The notes under the pieces were generated by a model. It searched no databases and had not been told where the DNA came from. It saw only the letters and a program-made list of their open reading frames with translations. The position numbers and the translations under genes were made by a program. Of a DNA stretch of 17,243 nt, positions 7,761-14,794 are shown one piece after another (the stretch's first letter is position 1; each line of letters opens with the position of its first letter). Source of the stretch: an uncultured Angelakisella sp. (GTDB lineage Bacteria; Bacillota; Clostridia; Oscillospirales; Ruminococcaceae); assembly GCA_904420255.1 (NCBI GenBank), contig CAJFUT010000214.1, positions 1 to 17,243 on the forward strand, given 5' to 3'.

Positions 7761-7795
7761 AAAGACCCCGGTTTTTTCTTTCAGCCGCCGTATTC
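7761..7795 (+). promoter_or_regulatory. Candidate sigma-I promoter of the RsgI-like lipoprotein operon
   Basis: AAAGACCCCG (7761-7770), 17 bp, then CCGTATTC (7788-7795) reproduces the element before sigI, with the same decamer and spacing. An AT-rich block (7739-7763) lies upstream. Transcription would start near 7800, giving a leader of about 105 nt with a GC-rich hairpin (7830-7849: CCGGCCCGG, TAA loop, CCGGCCGG). The -35 part overlaps a weak AT-rich hairpin with a T run that could act as a poor rsgI terminator, so some read-through is likely. Confidence 0.6.
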
Positions 7796-7905
7796 TCCCA
7801 ACGCAAAGGCCAGACGGGAAATACACGGTCCGGCCCGGTAACCGGCCGGCAGCCCCCGAACCTGGCGACGCAGCGAAATTTCACATTTTCAAGGAGATGA
7901 ACGAC

Positions 7906-8967
7906 ATGAAAAAGATTTTCCCCGCGAAGCTGACTGCCCTTTCCCTGGCACTGATCCTTTCCCTGGCGGCCCTGTCCGGCTGCGGCAGCGCACCGGCCCA
8001 GCCCTCCCAGCCTTCCCAGGCCTCCGGTTCCTCCGCCTCCGCGGGGGAAGCCGCCTCCAGCGTGGGGACGGTGCTGCTCAGCGTCAACCCCGAGATCGAG
8101 ATGGACTATGACGCCGCCGGCAATGTGGTGGCCCTCACCGGCCTCAACGAGGACGGCCGGGCGGTGCTGGCCTCCTATACCGGCTACCAGGGCCGGGCCT
8201 GCGCCGACGTCATCGGGGAGCTGGTGGACGCCATCCACGCCGGGGGTTACTTCGACGGCACCATCGGCGGCCATGAGAAGAACATCGTCCTGAAGCTGGA
8301 GCGGGGCTCCGAATACCCCAGGGACGGTTTCCTGGACGAACTGGCCCAGGCGGTCCGCACCGTGGTGGAGGCCGACGCCATCGGCTCCCAGACGGTGGCC
8401 CTGGGTCAGGACGCCTACGACGACGCCTATGGGGACAGGGGCTACATCAACGCCCAGGCGGCCCGGGAACTCCTTTCCACCCAGCTGGGCCGGGACGACA
8501 TCCAGTTTGTGGAAAAGGAATACGACCTGGACGACGGCGAATATGAGCTGGAGTTTGTCCTGGACGGCGTGGAATATGAGTACGAGGTGAACGCCGTCAC
8601 CGGCAAGGTGGTGGAGATGGACGCCGACTACCAGGACTACGACAGCACCGATTACGGCCCGGACGGCGACGGTATCACCGATTACGGCTACACCAACTAC
8701 GACGACAACGGCACCACCAATTACGGTAGCACCAACTACGACGACAACGGCGCCACCAATTACACCAACTACGGCAGCACCAACTATGACGACAACGGGA
8801 CTACCAATTACACCAACTACGGCAGCACCAACTACGACGACAACGGCGCCACCAACTACACCAACTACGGCAATACCAACTATGACGACAACGGCACCAC
8901 CAACTATGGCTCCACCAATTACGACGACGGCGGCAGCAATTATGGCAGCAGCGATTACGACGATTGA
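7906..8967 (+). CDS. Lipoprotein with RsgI-like ectodomain, PepSY and TNYDDNG repeat tail
   Basis: A 353-aa exported lipoprotein. The ATG at 7906 follows AAGGAG by 9 bp and gives MKKIF, a hydrophobic core and LSGC with the lipid cysteine at residue 26. A Ser/Pro/Gln/Ala linker follows. Residues about 54-135 match the RsgI juxtamembrane domain (VLLSVNPEIEM, VALTGLNEDG, IGELVDAIHAGGYFDG), including the Asn61-Pro62 pair where RsgI proteins self-cleave. There is no anti-sigma domain. Residues about 180-243 form a PepSY-like unit (AQAARELL, YELEFVLDGVEYEYEV, TGKVVEMDADY). The rest is a Tyr/Asn/Thr/Asp/Gly tail with six TNYDD(N/G)G units ending SSDYDD. It heads the polyphosphate-polymerase/DUF4956/CotH operon behind a sigma-I-like promoter. 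It may be a decoy or co-sensor for the RsgI signal, or a surface substrate of the downstream enzymes; these roles are inferred. Confidence 0.88.
   Translation: MKKIFPAKLTALSLALILSLAALSGCGSAPAQPSQPSQASGSSASAGEAASSVGTVLLSVNPEIEMDYDAAGNVVALTGLNEDGRAVLASYTGYQGRACADVIGELVDAIHAGGYFDGTIGGHEKNIVLKLERGSEYPRDGFLDELAQAVRTVVEADAIGSQTVALGQDAYDDAYGDRGYINAQAARELLSTQLGRDDIQFVEKEYDLDDGEYELEFVLDGVEYEYEVNAVTGKVVEMDADYQDYDSTDYGPDGDGITDYGYTNYDDNGTTNYGSTNYDDNGATNYTNYGSTNYDDNGTTNYTNYGSTNYDDNGATNYTNYGNTNYDDNGTTNYGSTNYDDGGSNYGSSDYDD
8692..8934 (+). repeat. In-frame tandem repeat encoding TNYDDNG units
   Basis: Six copies of a TNYDDNG-type unit start at 8692, 8731, 8779, 8827, 8875 and 8914, giving periods of 39, 48, 48, 48 and 39 nt. 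The 48-nt units insert an extra TNY. DNA identity between units is high, with scattered synonymous changes, so recent expansion is likely. All periods are multiples of three, so copy number can change without breaking the frame. Confidence 0.9.
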
Positions 8968-9655
8968 CCGGGAGGGCCCGCCCCGGCTGCGCCATGAGCT
9001 GAAGCACCAGATCTCCCTCCAGGAGGATCTGGTGCTGGCCGGGCGGCTGGGGCGGCTTTTCCCCCGGGACCCCCACGGCGGGCCGGAGGGGGCCTACCGG
9101 GTCACCAGCCTCTACTTTGACACCCCCTATGACTCCGCCCTGCGGGAAAAGCTGGACGGGGTGGACCGCCGGGAGAAGTTCCGCCTGCGGTACTACGGGG
9201 AGGACACCTCCTTCCTGCGGCTGGAGAAGAAGTTCAAGGCCGGCGGCCTCTGCGGAAAGCGGGCCGCCCGCCTCACCCGGGAGGAGGCCCGGCGGCTGCT
9301 GGAGGGGGACTGCCGCTTCCTGCTGGAAAAAGGGGACCCCCTCCTGGCGGAGTTTTACAGCAAGCTCCGGGGGCGGCTCCTGGCGCCCAGGACGGTGGTC
9401 CGCTACGAGCGGGAGGCCTTTGTCTATCCCCCCGGGGATGTGCGGGTCACCCTGGACCGGGAGATCCGCTCCGGCCCGGGGGGGCCGGACTTCCTCTCCC
9501 CGGAAGGGTTCCGCATCCCGGTGCTGGAGGGGGTCACGGTGCTGGAGGTGAAATACGGCGCCTTCCTGCCGGACCCGGTGCGGATGGCGGTCCAGGTGCC
9601 GGGGCGCCGGGCCGCCGCCTGCTCCAAATACGCCCTCTGCCGCCGCTACGACTGA
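8942..9655 (+). CDS. VTC-type polyphosphate polymerase domain protein
   Basis: A 237-aa soluble protein matching the VTC domain, which in yeast Vtc4 makes polyphosphate from ATP inside a tunnel of basic residues. Visible motifs, counted from ATG 8942, are RHELK (17-21), SLYFD (56-60), KFRLRYY (79-85), LRLEKKFK (92-99), VVRYEREAF near 150 and LEVKYG (201-206). The start is uncertain: ATG 8942 lies inside the end of the preceding gene (26-nt overlap) with a weak ribosome site, and no better ATG or GTG precedes the conserved domain. Translational coupling is likely. Bacterial VTC-domain genes often sit beside DUF4956 and CotH genes, as here. Enzyme activity is inferred from the family and has not been shown for this protein. 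Confidence 0.85.
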   Translation: MAAAITTIDREGPPRLRHELKHQISLQEDLVLAGRLGRLFPRDPHGGPEGAYRVTSLYFDTPYDSALREKLDGVDRREKFRLRYYGEDTSFLRLEKKFKAGGLCGKRAARLTREEARRLLEGDCRFLLEKGDPLLAEFYSKLRGRLLAPRTVVRYEREAFVYPPGDVRVTLDREIRSGPGGPDFLSPEGFRIPVLEGVTVLEVKYGAFLPDPVRMAVQVPGRRAAACSKYALCRRYD

Positions 9656-9686
9656 CATCGAATCATACAGAGAGGAGGGGCGCCCT

Positions 9687-10364
9687 ATGGCCGCCACCTT
9701 TCAGGATATCTTCAAATCCAGCTTTCTGGAGCGGATGGACAGCGTCCCCCTGCTGGATATGCTTCTGGCCCTGGTGCTGGCCTTCCTGCTGGGGCTCTTT
9801 ATCTTCCTGGTCTATCAGCACAGCTACAGCGGGGTGATGTATTCCCCCAGCTTCGGCGTCACCCTGGTGGCCCTTTCCCTCATCACCACCCTGCTGATCC
9901 TGGCGGTGACCAGCAACGTGGTCCTTTCCCTGGGGATGGTGGGGGCCCTCTCCATCGTCCGCTTCCGGGCCGCCGTCAAGGAGCCCATGGACATCGCCTT
10001 CCTGTTCTGGGCCATCGCCGTGGGGATTGTGCTGGCGGCGGGGCTCATCCCCCTGGCGGTGCTGGGGAGCCTCTTTGTGGGGGCGGTGCTGCTGGTGTTT
10101 TCCCGCCGCCGGGGCGGGAATTCCCCCTATATCCTGGTGCTCCGCTGCCATTCCCCCGGGGCGGAGTCCGCCGCCCGGGACCTGGTGGAAAGCCGGGTCC
10201 GGCGCCTGAGCCTCAAGAGCAAAAGCGTCGGCCCCGGGGAAACGGAGCTGAACTACGAGGTGCGGCTCCGGGACGGGGACGCCGGCTTTGTGGATGAGCT
10301 GGGGGACATGGAGGGGATCAGCCAGGTGGTGCTGGTTTCCTACAACGGGGACTATATGGGGTGA
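9687..10364 (+). CDS. DUF4956 membrane protein
   Basis: A 225-aa integral membrane protein; GAGGAGGGG lies 8-9 bp before the ATG. It has about four to five membrane helices (roughly 22-44, 55-75, 78-92, 103-121 and 122-139), then a cytoplasmic alpha/beta domain to the end. The conserved DUF4956 core SLGMVGALSIVRFRAAVKEP lies at 81-100, with the charged RFR at 92-94. The C-terminal part (NYEVRLRDGDAGFVDEL) resembles small ACT-like folds. It follows the VTC gene by 31 bp and precedes the CotH gene by 4 bp. The VTC-DUF4956-CotH order is a recurring bacterial set. A transporter or channel role for polyphosphate is a reasonable guess, but no function is established. Confidence 0.88.
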   Translation: MAATFQDIFKSSFLERMDSVPLLDMLLALVLAFLLGLFIFLVYQHSYSGVMYSPSFGVTLVALSLITTLLILAVTSNVVLSLGMVGALSIVRFRAAVKEPMDIAFLFWAIAVGIVLAAGLIPLAVLGSLFVGAVLLVFSRRRGGNSPYILVLRCHSPGAESAARDLVESRVRRLSLKSKSVGPGETELNYEVRLRDGDAGFVDELGDMEGISQVVLVSYNGDYMG

Positions 10365-10368
10365 GGCC

Positions 10369-11823
10369 ATGCTGGGGAGCAAGCATCTGGAGCTTTTCTG
10401 CGCCCTGGGGATGGCCCTGGCCCTCGCCCTGACGGCGCTGCTGTATTTTGGCGGCGAGGCCCTGGGCATCGCCCCGGCCAGCGCCGCCCCGGGGTATTCC
10501 TACCGCCTCTTTGACGCCGGCCGGGTCCACACCCTGGACCTGCGGGTGGAGGACTGGGGGGGCTTCCTCCAGTCGGCGCCGGAGGAGGAATACATCCCCT
10601 GCACCGTCCTCATCGACGGGGAGGAATTCCGCCAGGTGGGCCTCCGGGCCAAGGGGAACAATTCCCTGGGCCTCACCGAGGAATACGGCCTTGGCCGCTA
10701 CAGCCTGAAACTGGAGTTCGACCATTATCTGGACGGCGGCAGCTACTACGGCCTGGATAAATTCTCCCTGGACGCCTCCTTCCAGGACAACAGCTATCTG
10801 AAAACCTGGCTGGCCTACGACATGATGGATTTTATGGGGGTGCCCGCCCCCCTGTGCAGCTTTGTCCAGGTGTCGGTGAACGGCGTCCCCTGGGGGCTGT
10901 TCCTGGCGGTGGAGGAGCCGGAGGAGGCCTTTGCCCGGCGGAACTTCGGCCCGGACCACGGCAGGCTCTACAAGCCGGATTACCGCTCCCTCCGGGAGGA
11001 GAACGCCGACGTGGCCCTCCGCTACCTGGACGGTGACCCGGCCAGCTATCCCAATATCTTTGAGAACGCCAAGTTCGACGTGACGGCGGCGGACCAGGCC
11101 CGGCTGATCGAGGCCCTCCGGGTCCTTTCCACCGGGAAGGACCTGGAGCGGGCGGTGGCGGTGGACCAGGTGCTGCGGTATTTTGCGGTCCAGGTCTTTG
11201 TGATGAACTGGGACAGCTACCTGGGGCCCACCGGCCACAACTATTTCCTCTATGAGGAGGACGGGGTCATTTCCATCCTCCCCTGGGACTATAACCTCGC
11301 CTTCGGCACCTACGCCCTGGGGATGACCGACCCCATCCGGGACCCCGGCGTCCTGGTGAACTGGCCGGTGAACACCCCCTGGCGGGGGGAGGTGATGCTG
11401 AACCGCCCCCTCTACCACAACCTGATGCAGAACGACCAGTATTTCGCCCGGTACCGGGATTACCTGGACCAGCTTCTCACCCAGTATCTGGAAAGCGGCC
11501 GGTGCGAGGCCCGGCTCCGCCAGGTCCAGGCCATGATCGCCCCTTATGTGGAGGCTGACCCAACCGCCTTCTGCTCCTACCAGGACCACCTGCTGGCGGT
11601 GGATACCCTCCTGGAGGTGTGCCGCCTCCGGGGGGAGAGCATCCGGGGGCAGCTTTCTGGGATTTACCCGGACACCCTGGCGGAGCGGGCCCGGCAGCCC
11701 GGGTCGGGGGTGGACGCCTCCGCCCTGGACCTGAGGGACCTGGGGGATTTTGAAGACCTGGAGGAAGCCCTCCCGCGGCAGCAGGCGGCCCTGGCCGCGG
11801 TGGAAGCCGCTCCTGCAGCCTGA
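10369..11823 (+). CDS. CotH-family secreted or membrane-anchored kinase
   Basis: A 484-aa CotH-fold protein; GGGGTGAGG overlaps the preceding stop, and the start is 4 bp after it. An N-terminal hydrophobic helix (about 9-27) should export it and keep it anchored. CotH-family signatures are GLRAKGNNSLG (91-101), YYGLDKFSLDASFQD (126-140), a helix with YLKTWLAYDMM, NWDSY (280-284), HNYFLY (290-295) and PWDYN (305-309). CotH of Bacillus is an atypical kinase that phosphorylates spore-coat proteins with low-complexity tails; the Asp residues in NWDSY and PWDYN are the likely metal/ATP ligands. In this operon a plausible target is the repeat tail of the lipoprotein at 7906 or of RsgI, which offer Ser, Thr and Tyr outside the cell. 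An extracytoplasmic ATP source is unclear. Confidence 0.9.
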   Translation: MLGSKHLELFCALGMALALALTALLYFGGEALGIAPASAAPGYSYRLFDAGRVHTLDLRVEDWGGFLQSAPEEEYIPCTVLIDGEEFRQVGLRAKGNNSLGLTEEYGLGRYSLKLEFDHYLDGGSYYGLDKFSLDASFQDNSYLKTWLAYDMMDFMGVPAPLCSFVQVSVNGVPWGLFLAVEEPEEAFARRNFGPDHGRLYKPDYRSLREENADVALRYLDGDPASYPNIFENAKFDVTAADQARLIEALRVLSTGKDLERAVAVDQVLRYFAVQVFVMNWDSYLGPTGHNYFLYEEDGVISILPWDYNLAFGTYALGMTDPIRDPGVLVNWPVNTPWRGEVMLNRPLYHNLMQNDQYFARYRDYLDQLLTQYLESGRCEARLRQVQAMIAPYVEADPTAFCSYQDHLLAVDTLLEVCRLRGESIRGQLSGIYPDTLAERARQPGSGVDASALDLRDLGDFEDLEEALPRQQAALAAVEAAPAA

Positions 11824-11865
11824 GAAGGGCGGCCGGGGCGGCTTTCCTTCTGCCAAAGATACTTC

Positions 11866-11895
11866 ACCGGGGTTTTACCGGGATTTTACCCGGGG
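11866..11895 (+). repeat. Three 11-bp-spaced ACCSGGG repeats
   Basis: ACCGGGGTTTT, ACCGGGATTTT and ACCCGGGG follow head to tail with an 11-bp step, close to one DNA helical turn. They lie 42 bp after the CotH stop and before the small ORF at 11940. Phased sites like these can bind a regulator. No matching promoter boxes are clear. Confidence 0.45.
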
Positions 11896-11939
11896 AGGAT
11901 TGCGGGCCCCGGGGCTCCAGGCTATGCTGGAAGGGGAGG

Positions 11940-12023
11940 ATGGGCGGGCTGCGGGTGGAGGAAATCCGCTGGAACGCCCGGGAGGTGCGGAACATCCTGA
12001 AGGCCATGGGGAAGCTGGTTTAA
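11940..12023 (+). CDS. Possible 27-aa peptide
   Basis: A short open frame runs from ATG to TAA and encodes a charged helix-like peptide (start MGGLRVEEIRWNAREV). AAGGGGAGG abuts the ATG with almost no spacing, which weakens the start; GTG 11955 is an alternative. Codon use resembles the neighbouring genes. It sits between the CotH gene and the gene at 12046, whose ribosome site begins a few bases after this stop. It could be a real small protein, a leader peptide, or the remnant of a larger gene. Confidence 0.35.
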   Translation: MGGLRVEEIRWNAREVRNILKAMGKLV

Positions 12024-12045
12024 AACCGGGAGGAGGAAACGGACG

Positions 12046-12753
12046 ATGCAGGTGAAGCGGAAGAAGCTGGGCCGCTGGGCCGCCGGGGCCCTGTTTGCCC
12101 TGATGACCGCCGCCCTGGCCCTGGTGCTGGCGGATTGGGCGGGCGGCAGGGCCCGGACCGGGGCGGTGATTTCCTACGGGCTGCTGTGGGGGGCCTATTC
12201 CCTTTGTTACCTCCGGCTGCGGCGGCGGGGCAGGCTCCAGGGGATGGACCTGGTGTGGAAATACCTGGGGGAGGAGCGGCTGGCCCGGGAAATGGAGGGG
12301 GAGCAGTTCCAGCGCCGTTCCCGGTATTTCCGGGAGTCCCGGAACTGGCTCTGGTTCCAGGGGCAGTATGTCCCCAAGAACTTTGTCATCGGGGCCTACG
12401 CCTTTTCCTCCATGGATGAGGCGGATCATTTCCACCTCGCCCTCATCACCGGGGATACCTGCTCCGGCCTGGTCCTCGGGAAGGACACCCTGGGCCAGCT
12501 GGAACTGCTCCGGGAGCTGCTCCCCCACGCCGACACCGGAGGCTCGGGCTTTGTCCGGTGGTGGGGGGAGCACCGGGAGGAGCTGGCCCGCCGCGCCGGG
12601 GAATGGGTCCGGGAGGGGCGGGACCTCTGGCCGCTGGTATACCACTGGAGCAATCTGTCCGGCTGGAATCCACCGGCCGGGGACGGGCAGGCGGACGATT
12701 CCGAGGAGTACTTCCGGGACTACCCGGAGGAGCGCCCCGGGGGAGAGGGGTAG
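12046..12753 (+). CDS. Unknown two-TM membrane protein
   Basis: A 235-aa protein I do not recognise. GGGAGGAGG precedes the ATG by 9 bp. A basic N-terminus (MQVKRKKLGR) leads into membrane helices at about 10-32 and 39-57. The rest is a cytoplasmic domain with RNWLWFQGQYVPKNF, GAYAFSSMDEADHFHLALI and an acidic end (DDSEEYFRDYPEE). The sequence ends 9 bp from the convergent stop at 12763. It is the last gene of the stretch starting at 7906; whether it belongs to that operon is uncertain because a 222-bp gap follows the CotH gene. Confidence 0.75.
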   Translation: MQVKRKKLGRWAAGALFALMTAALALVLADWAGGRARTGAVISYGLLWGAYSLCYLRLRRRGRLQGMDLVWKYLGEERLAREMEGEQFQRRSRYFRESRNWLWFQGQYVPKNFVIGAYAFSSMDEADHFHLALITGDTCSGLVLGKDTLGQLELLRELLPHADTGGSGFVRWWGEHREELARRAGEWVREGRDLWPLVYHWSNLSGWNPPAGDGQADDSEEYFRDYPEERPGGEG

Positions 12754-12762
12754 CCGCCGGCG

Positions 12763-13554
12763 TCAGAGGTAGATGCAGCTGCTTTCCCCGGGCCGCTTCC
12801 TGGAATAGCGGACGGTGATCTGCCGGGGACAGCGGCGGCGGAGGATGCGGACCACCTCCTCCGGCGCCACCGAATCCTCCAGGGACACCTGGGTGCCGGT
12901 GCAGCGGAGCAGGGTGCCGTCGGGAAGGGAATAGGTGTAGCGGGGGTAGTGCCGGCCGCCGATCTCGTCAAAGCCCTCCAGGGTGCCCTTGGTTTCCCGG
13001 CAGAGGGCGGACTGGACCAGAATCCCCGGCACCAGGGCCATGGCCATGGCGATGCCCGCAACAGGGACGCAGAGGGCCTTCAGCAGCCCCAGCGTCATCT
13101 CTTTCCGGGGGGTGGGAGGGATGGCGGCGGCTTCCCTCCGGGCCTGGTCCAGGAAGTCCCGGAGGATGATTTCGTTTTCCAGGGGACGGGGGAAGGTGAA
13201 GGAGGCCCGCCGGATCCGTGCCTCCTTTTCGCGGACATAGTAGACCCATTCCCCGGACTGGAAGTAGAATTCCCCCCGGATGGTCAGCCGGTCCCCCTCC
13301 CAGAAAAACCATTCCAAGCGGCGGAGGAGGTAGGCGTGAAGCTCCCCGTACTCACTCCCCTCGGGGCGGAGGAAGGTCAGCCGGTTCCCCCGGAGCTTCA
13401 GCTCCCGGAAGCCGGTTTCCACCGGGCCGAGGAAAAAGACGGTGCCCTCCTCCCGTTCCCGTTCCATCCGCCGGAGGACCCGGCGGTTCAGCGCCGCTTC
13501 CCCCCGGGCCGCCGCCTCCTGGGGGGAAAGCTTTTTCTTTTGCCTTCCCGGCAT
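12763..13554 (-). CDS. Membrane protein with DUF3592-like C-terminus
   Basis: A 263-aa protein; GGGAGG precedes the ATG. Residues 1-150 are charged and presumably cytoplasmic, with beta-rich stretches (FRELKLRGNRLTFLRPEGSEYGEL and an FYFQSGEWVYYV strand near 96-107). A hydrophobic segment spans about 156-183 and may form one or two helices. The end (188-263) resembles DUF3592: a TKGTLEGF strand, YPRYTYSLPDGT, then ITVRYSRKRPGES. DUF3592 proteins are membrane proteins of unknown role. It starts 19 bp after the stop of the gene at 13574, so it belongs to a three-gene minus-strand operon with 13852-14673. Confidence 0.75.
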   Translation of the reverse strand: MPGRQKKKLSPQEAAARGEAALNRRVLRRMEREREEGTVFFLGPVETGFRELKLRGNRLTFLRPEGSEYGELHAYLLRRLEWFFWEGDRLTIRGEFYFQSGEWVYYVREKEARIRRASFTFPRPLENEIILRDFLDQARREAAAIPPTPRKEMTLGLLKALCVPVAGIAMAMALVPGILVQSALCRETKGTLEGFDEIGGRHYPRYTYSLPDGTLLRCTGTQVSLEDSVAPEEVVRILRRRCPRQITVRYSRKRPGESSCIYL

Positions 13555-13573
13555 GGTCCCGCCTCCCTCTTTT

Positions 13574-13825
13574 TCAATCCCCGTTCTCCTCCGGAGGGAA
13601 CAGCCCTTTCCGGCGGAGGTCCTCCCGGAGGCGGTCGAGGGTCCCCTCCAGATGGTGGACCGCCATGGCGGGGGTCATTTCCTTTTTCTCCACCGCCGCA
13701 ATGAGGGCGGCGGTGAGCAGCTTCGGGCTGCCCGACCGCTCCGCCAGGTCCATGGCGTTTTCCAGGTTTCGGCCGGCAAAGCCGGCCTTTTCCAGCTGCC
13801 TGCGGCATTTTGCCCTGGGATCCAT
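13574..13825 (-). CDS. Small 83-aa unknown protein
   Basis: An all-helical, charged soluble protein with no known family seen (start MDPRAKCRRQLEKAG). AAAGGGGGG precedes the ATG. It has LENAMDLAERSGSPKLLTA and EKKEMTPAMAVHHLEGTL. It lies between the two DUF3592-like genes, 26 bp after the upstream stop (13852) and 19 bp before the downstream start (13554), so it is almost certainly co-transcribed and may form a complex with those membrane proteins. Confidence 0.7.
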   Translation of the reverse strand: MDPRAKCRRQLEKAGFAGRNLENAMDLAERSGSPKLLTAALIAAVEKKEMTPAMAVHHLEGTLDRLREDLRRKGLFPPEENGD

Positions 13826-13851
13826 AAAATCCCCCCTTTCTCAGGCTGGAG

Positions 13852-14673
13852 CTACAGCCAGAAGGCGGCGGCGAGAAACACCGCCCCCAGCCCCCCGAGG
13901 ACCAGCAGCATCCCAAGAGACACCCGGGGGACCTCTTCGGATACCCGCCCGGTGGAGAGGTTCCGGTACAGGGTTATCCTGGCCCCGGGGCGAAGCTTCC
14001 GGGAGGCCACCGAGCTTCCCTCCATCCGCAGGAGCCGGCCCTGGTCTATATATTCATAGATGGGGTAATGGACCGGGTCCCCGTCGGAGTCGGTCCCCTG
14101 GCGGTACCCTTTGAGGACGGCGGGGACAGGCCGGAGCCGCTCCTGACGCAGCTTTGTCAGAAAAGCCCGGCGGTCCAGAAGGGCTTTGATGGCGCCGCCG
14201 AAGAAGAAAAGCCCCAGGAGAAAGCACACCGGCTCCGAAATATGGGTGATTTTCTGGAGGGAGCCGCCCCAGGAGACGCCCAGGGCGATAAGGGCCACCA
14301 CCAGAAGGATGGGGAGCAGGATCATCAGGAGGAGCCCTCCGCTCCCGCTGGAACCGGGGGCCAGCTGGCCGGTGGCGGGGTTGTAGCGCATGGGGATCCG
14401 CCGCCCCACCTCCGGGGCCTGGGGCCCTCCCAGGGGGCCGTAGAGCTGATGAATCTGCCGCCCCTCCCATTCAAAGGCCAGGGTGACCCAGTAGGCGGCC
14501 GTCCCCACCGTGTCCTGGTCGATGGGGGCCTCCCGGGTTTCGCAGGAAACGATGACGGTCTCCACCGGGAGGTAATCCCGGTATTTCCGCCGGCTGCGGC
14601 GCAGGAACCAAAGCACAAGGAACACCGTCAGGAACACAGGGGCGCAGATAAGCATCGCTGTCATGGGGGTCAT
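13852..14673 (-). CDS. DUF3592 membrane protein with two repeats
   Basis: A 273-aa protein; AAAGGAG lies 9 bp before the ATG at 14673. In-frame ATGs at 14664 and 14655 are possible but worse placed. It has membrane helices at about 5-24, 112-134, 145-165 and 252-273, with DUF3592-type soluble units between them: 36-106 (VETVIVSCETRE, VTLAFEWEGRQ, IPMRYNPATG) and about 180-245 (PVPAVLKGYR, YPIYEYIDQGRLLRM, ITLYRNLSTGRV). The two units look like an internal duplication. It heads the operon that ends at 12763. Function of the family is unknown. Confidence 0.8.
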   Translation of the reverse strand: MTPMTAMLICAPVFLTVFLVLWFLRRSRRKYRDYLPVETVIVSCETREAPIDQDTVGTAAYWVTLAFEWEGRQIHQLYGPLGGPQAPEVGRRIPMRYNPATGQLAPGSSGSGGLLLMILLPILLVVALIALGVSWGGSLQKITHISEPVCFLLGLFFFGGAIKALLDRRAFLTKLRQERLRPVPAVLKGYRQGTDSDGDPVHYPIYEYIDQGRLLRMEGSSVASRKLRPGARITLYRNLSTGRVSEEVPRVSLGMLLVLGGLGAVFLAAAFWL

Positions 14674-14794
14674 GGGCGATTTCTCCTTTCCCGGGGGCTT
14701 CCCCGAAGGGATACCGATACAGTTTCACTTTACCCCGGGCAGATGTTCTTTCTGAGAGGGTTTGGTAAAGGAGAGGTAAAATTTGCGGTATTGG

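Noticed and set aside
7759..7781. Intrinsic terminator after rsgI
   Set aside because: GAAAAGACC can pair with GGTTTTTTC, but the stem is AU-rich with a very small loop. The same decamer recurs before sigI without any hairpin but with the same downstream box, so a promoter explains it better. A weak terminator function is not excluded.
7797..7870. Cyclic-di-GMP riboswitch in the leader of the 7906 gene
   Set aside because: ACGCAAAG and a GC hairpin recall the GEMM motif, but the upstream half of the aptamer and the tetraloop/receptor pairing are not visible.
8692..8934. CRISPR-like array
   Set aside because: The repeats are contiguous, multiples of three and coding, with no unique spacers.
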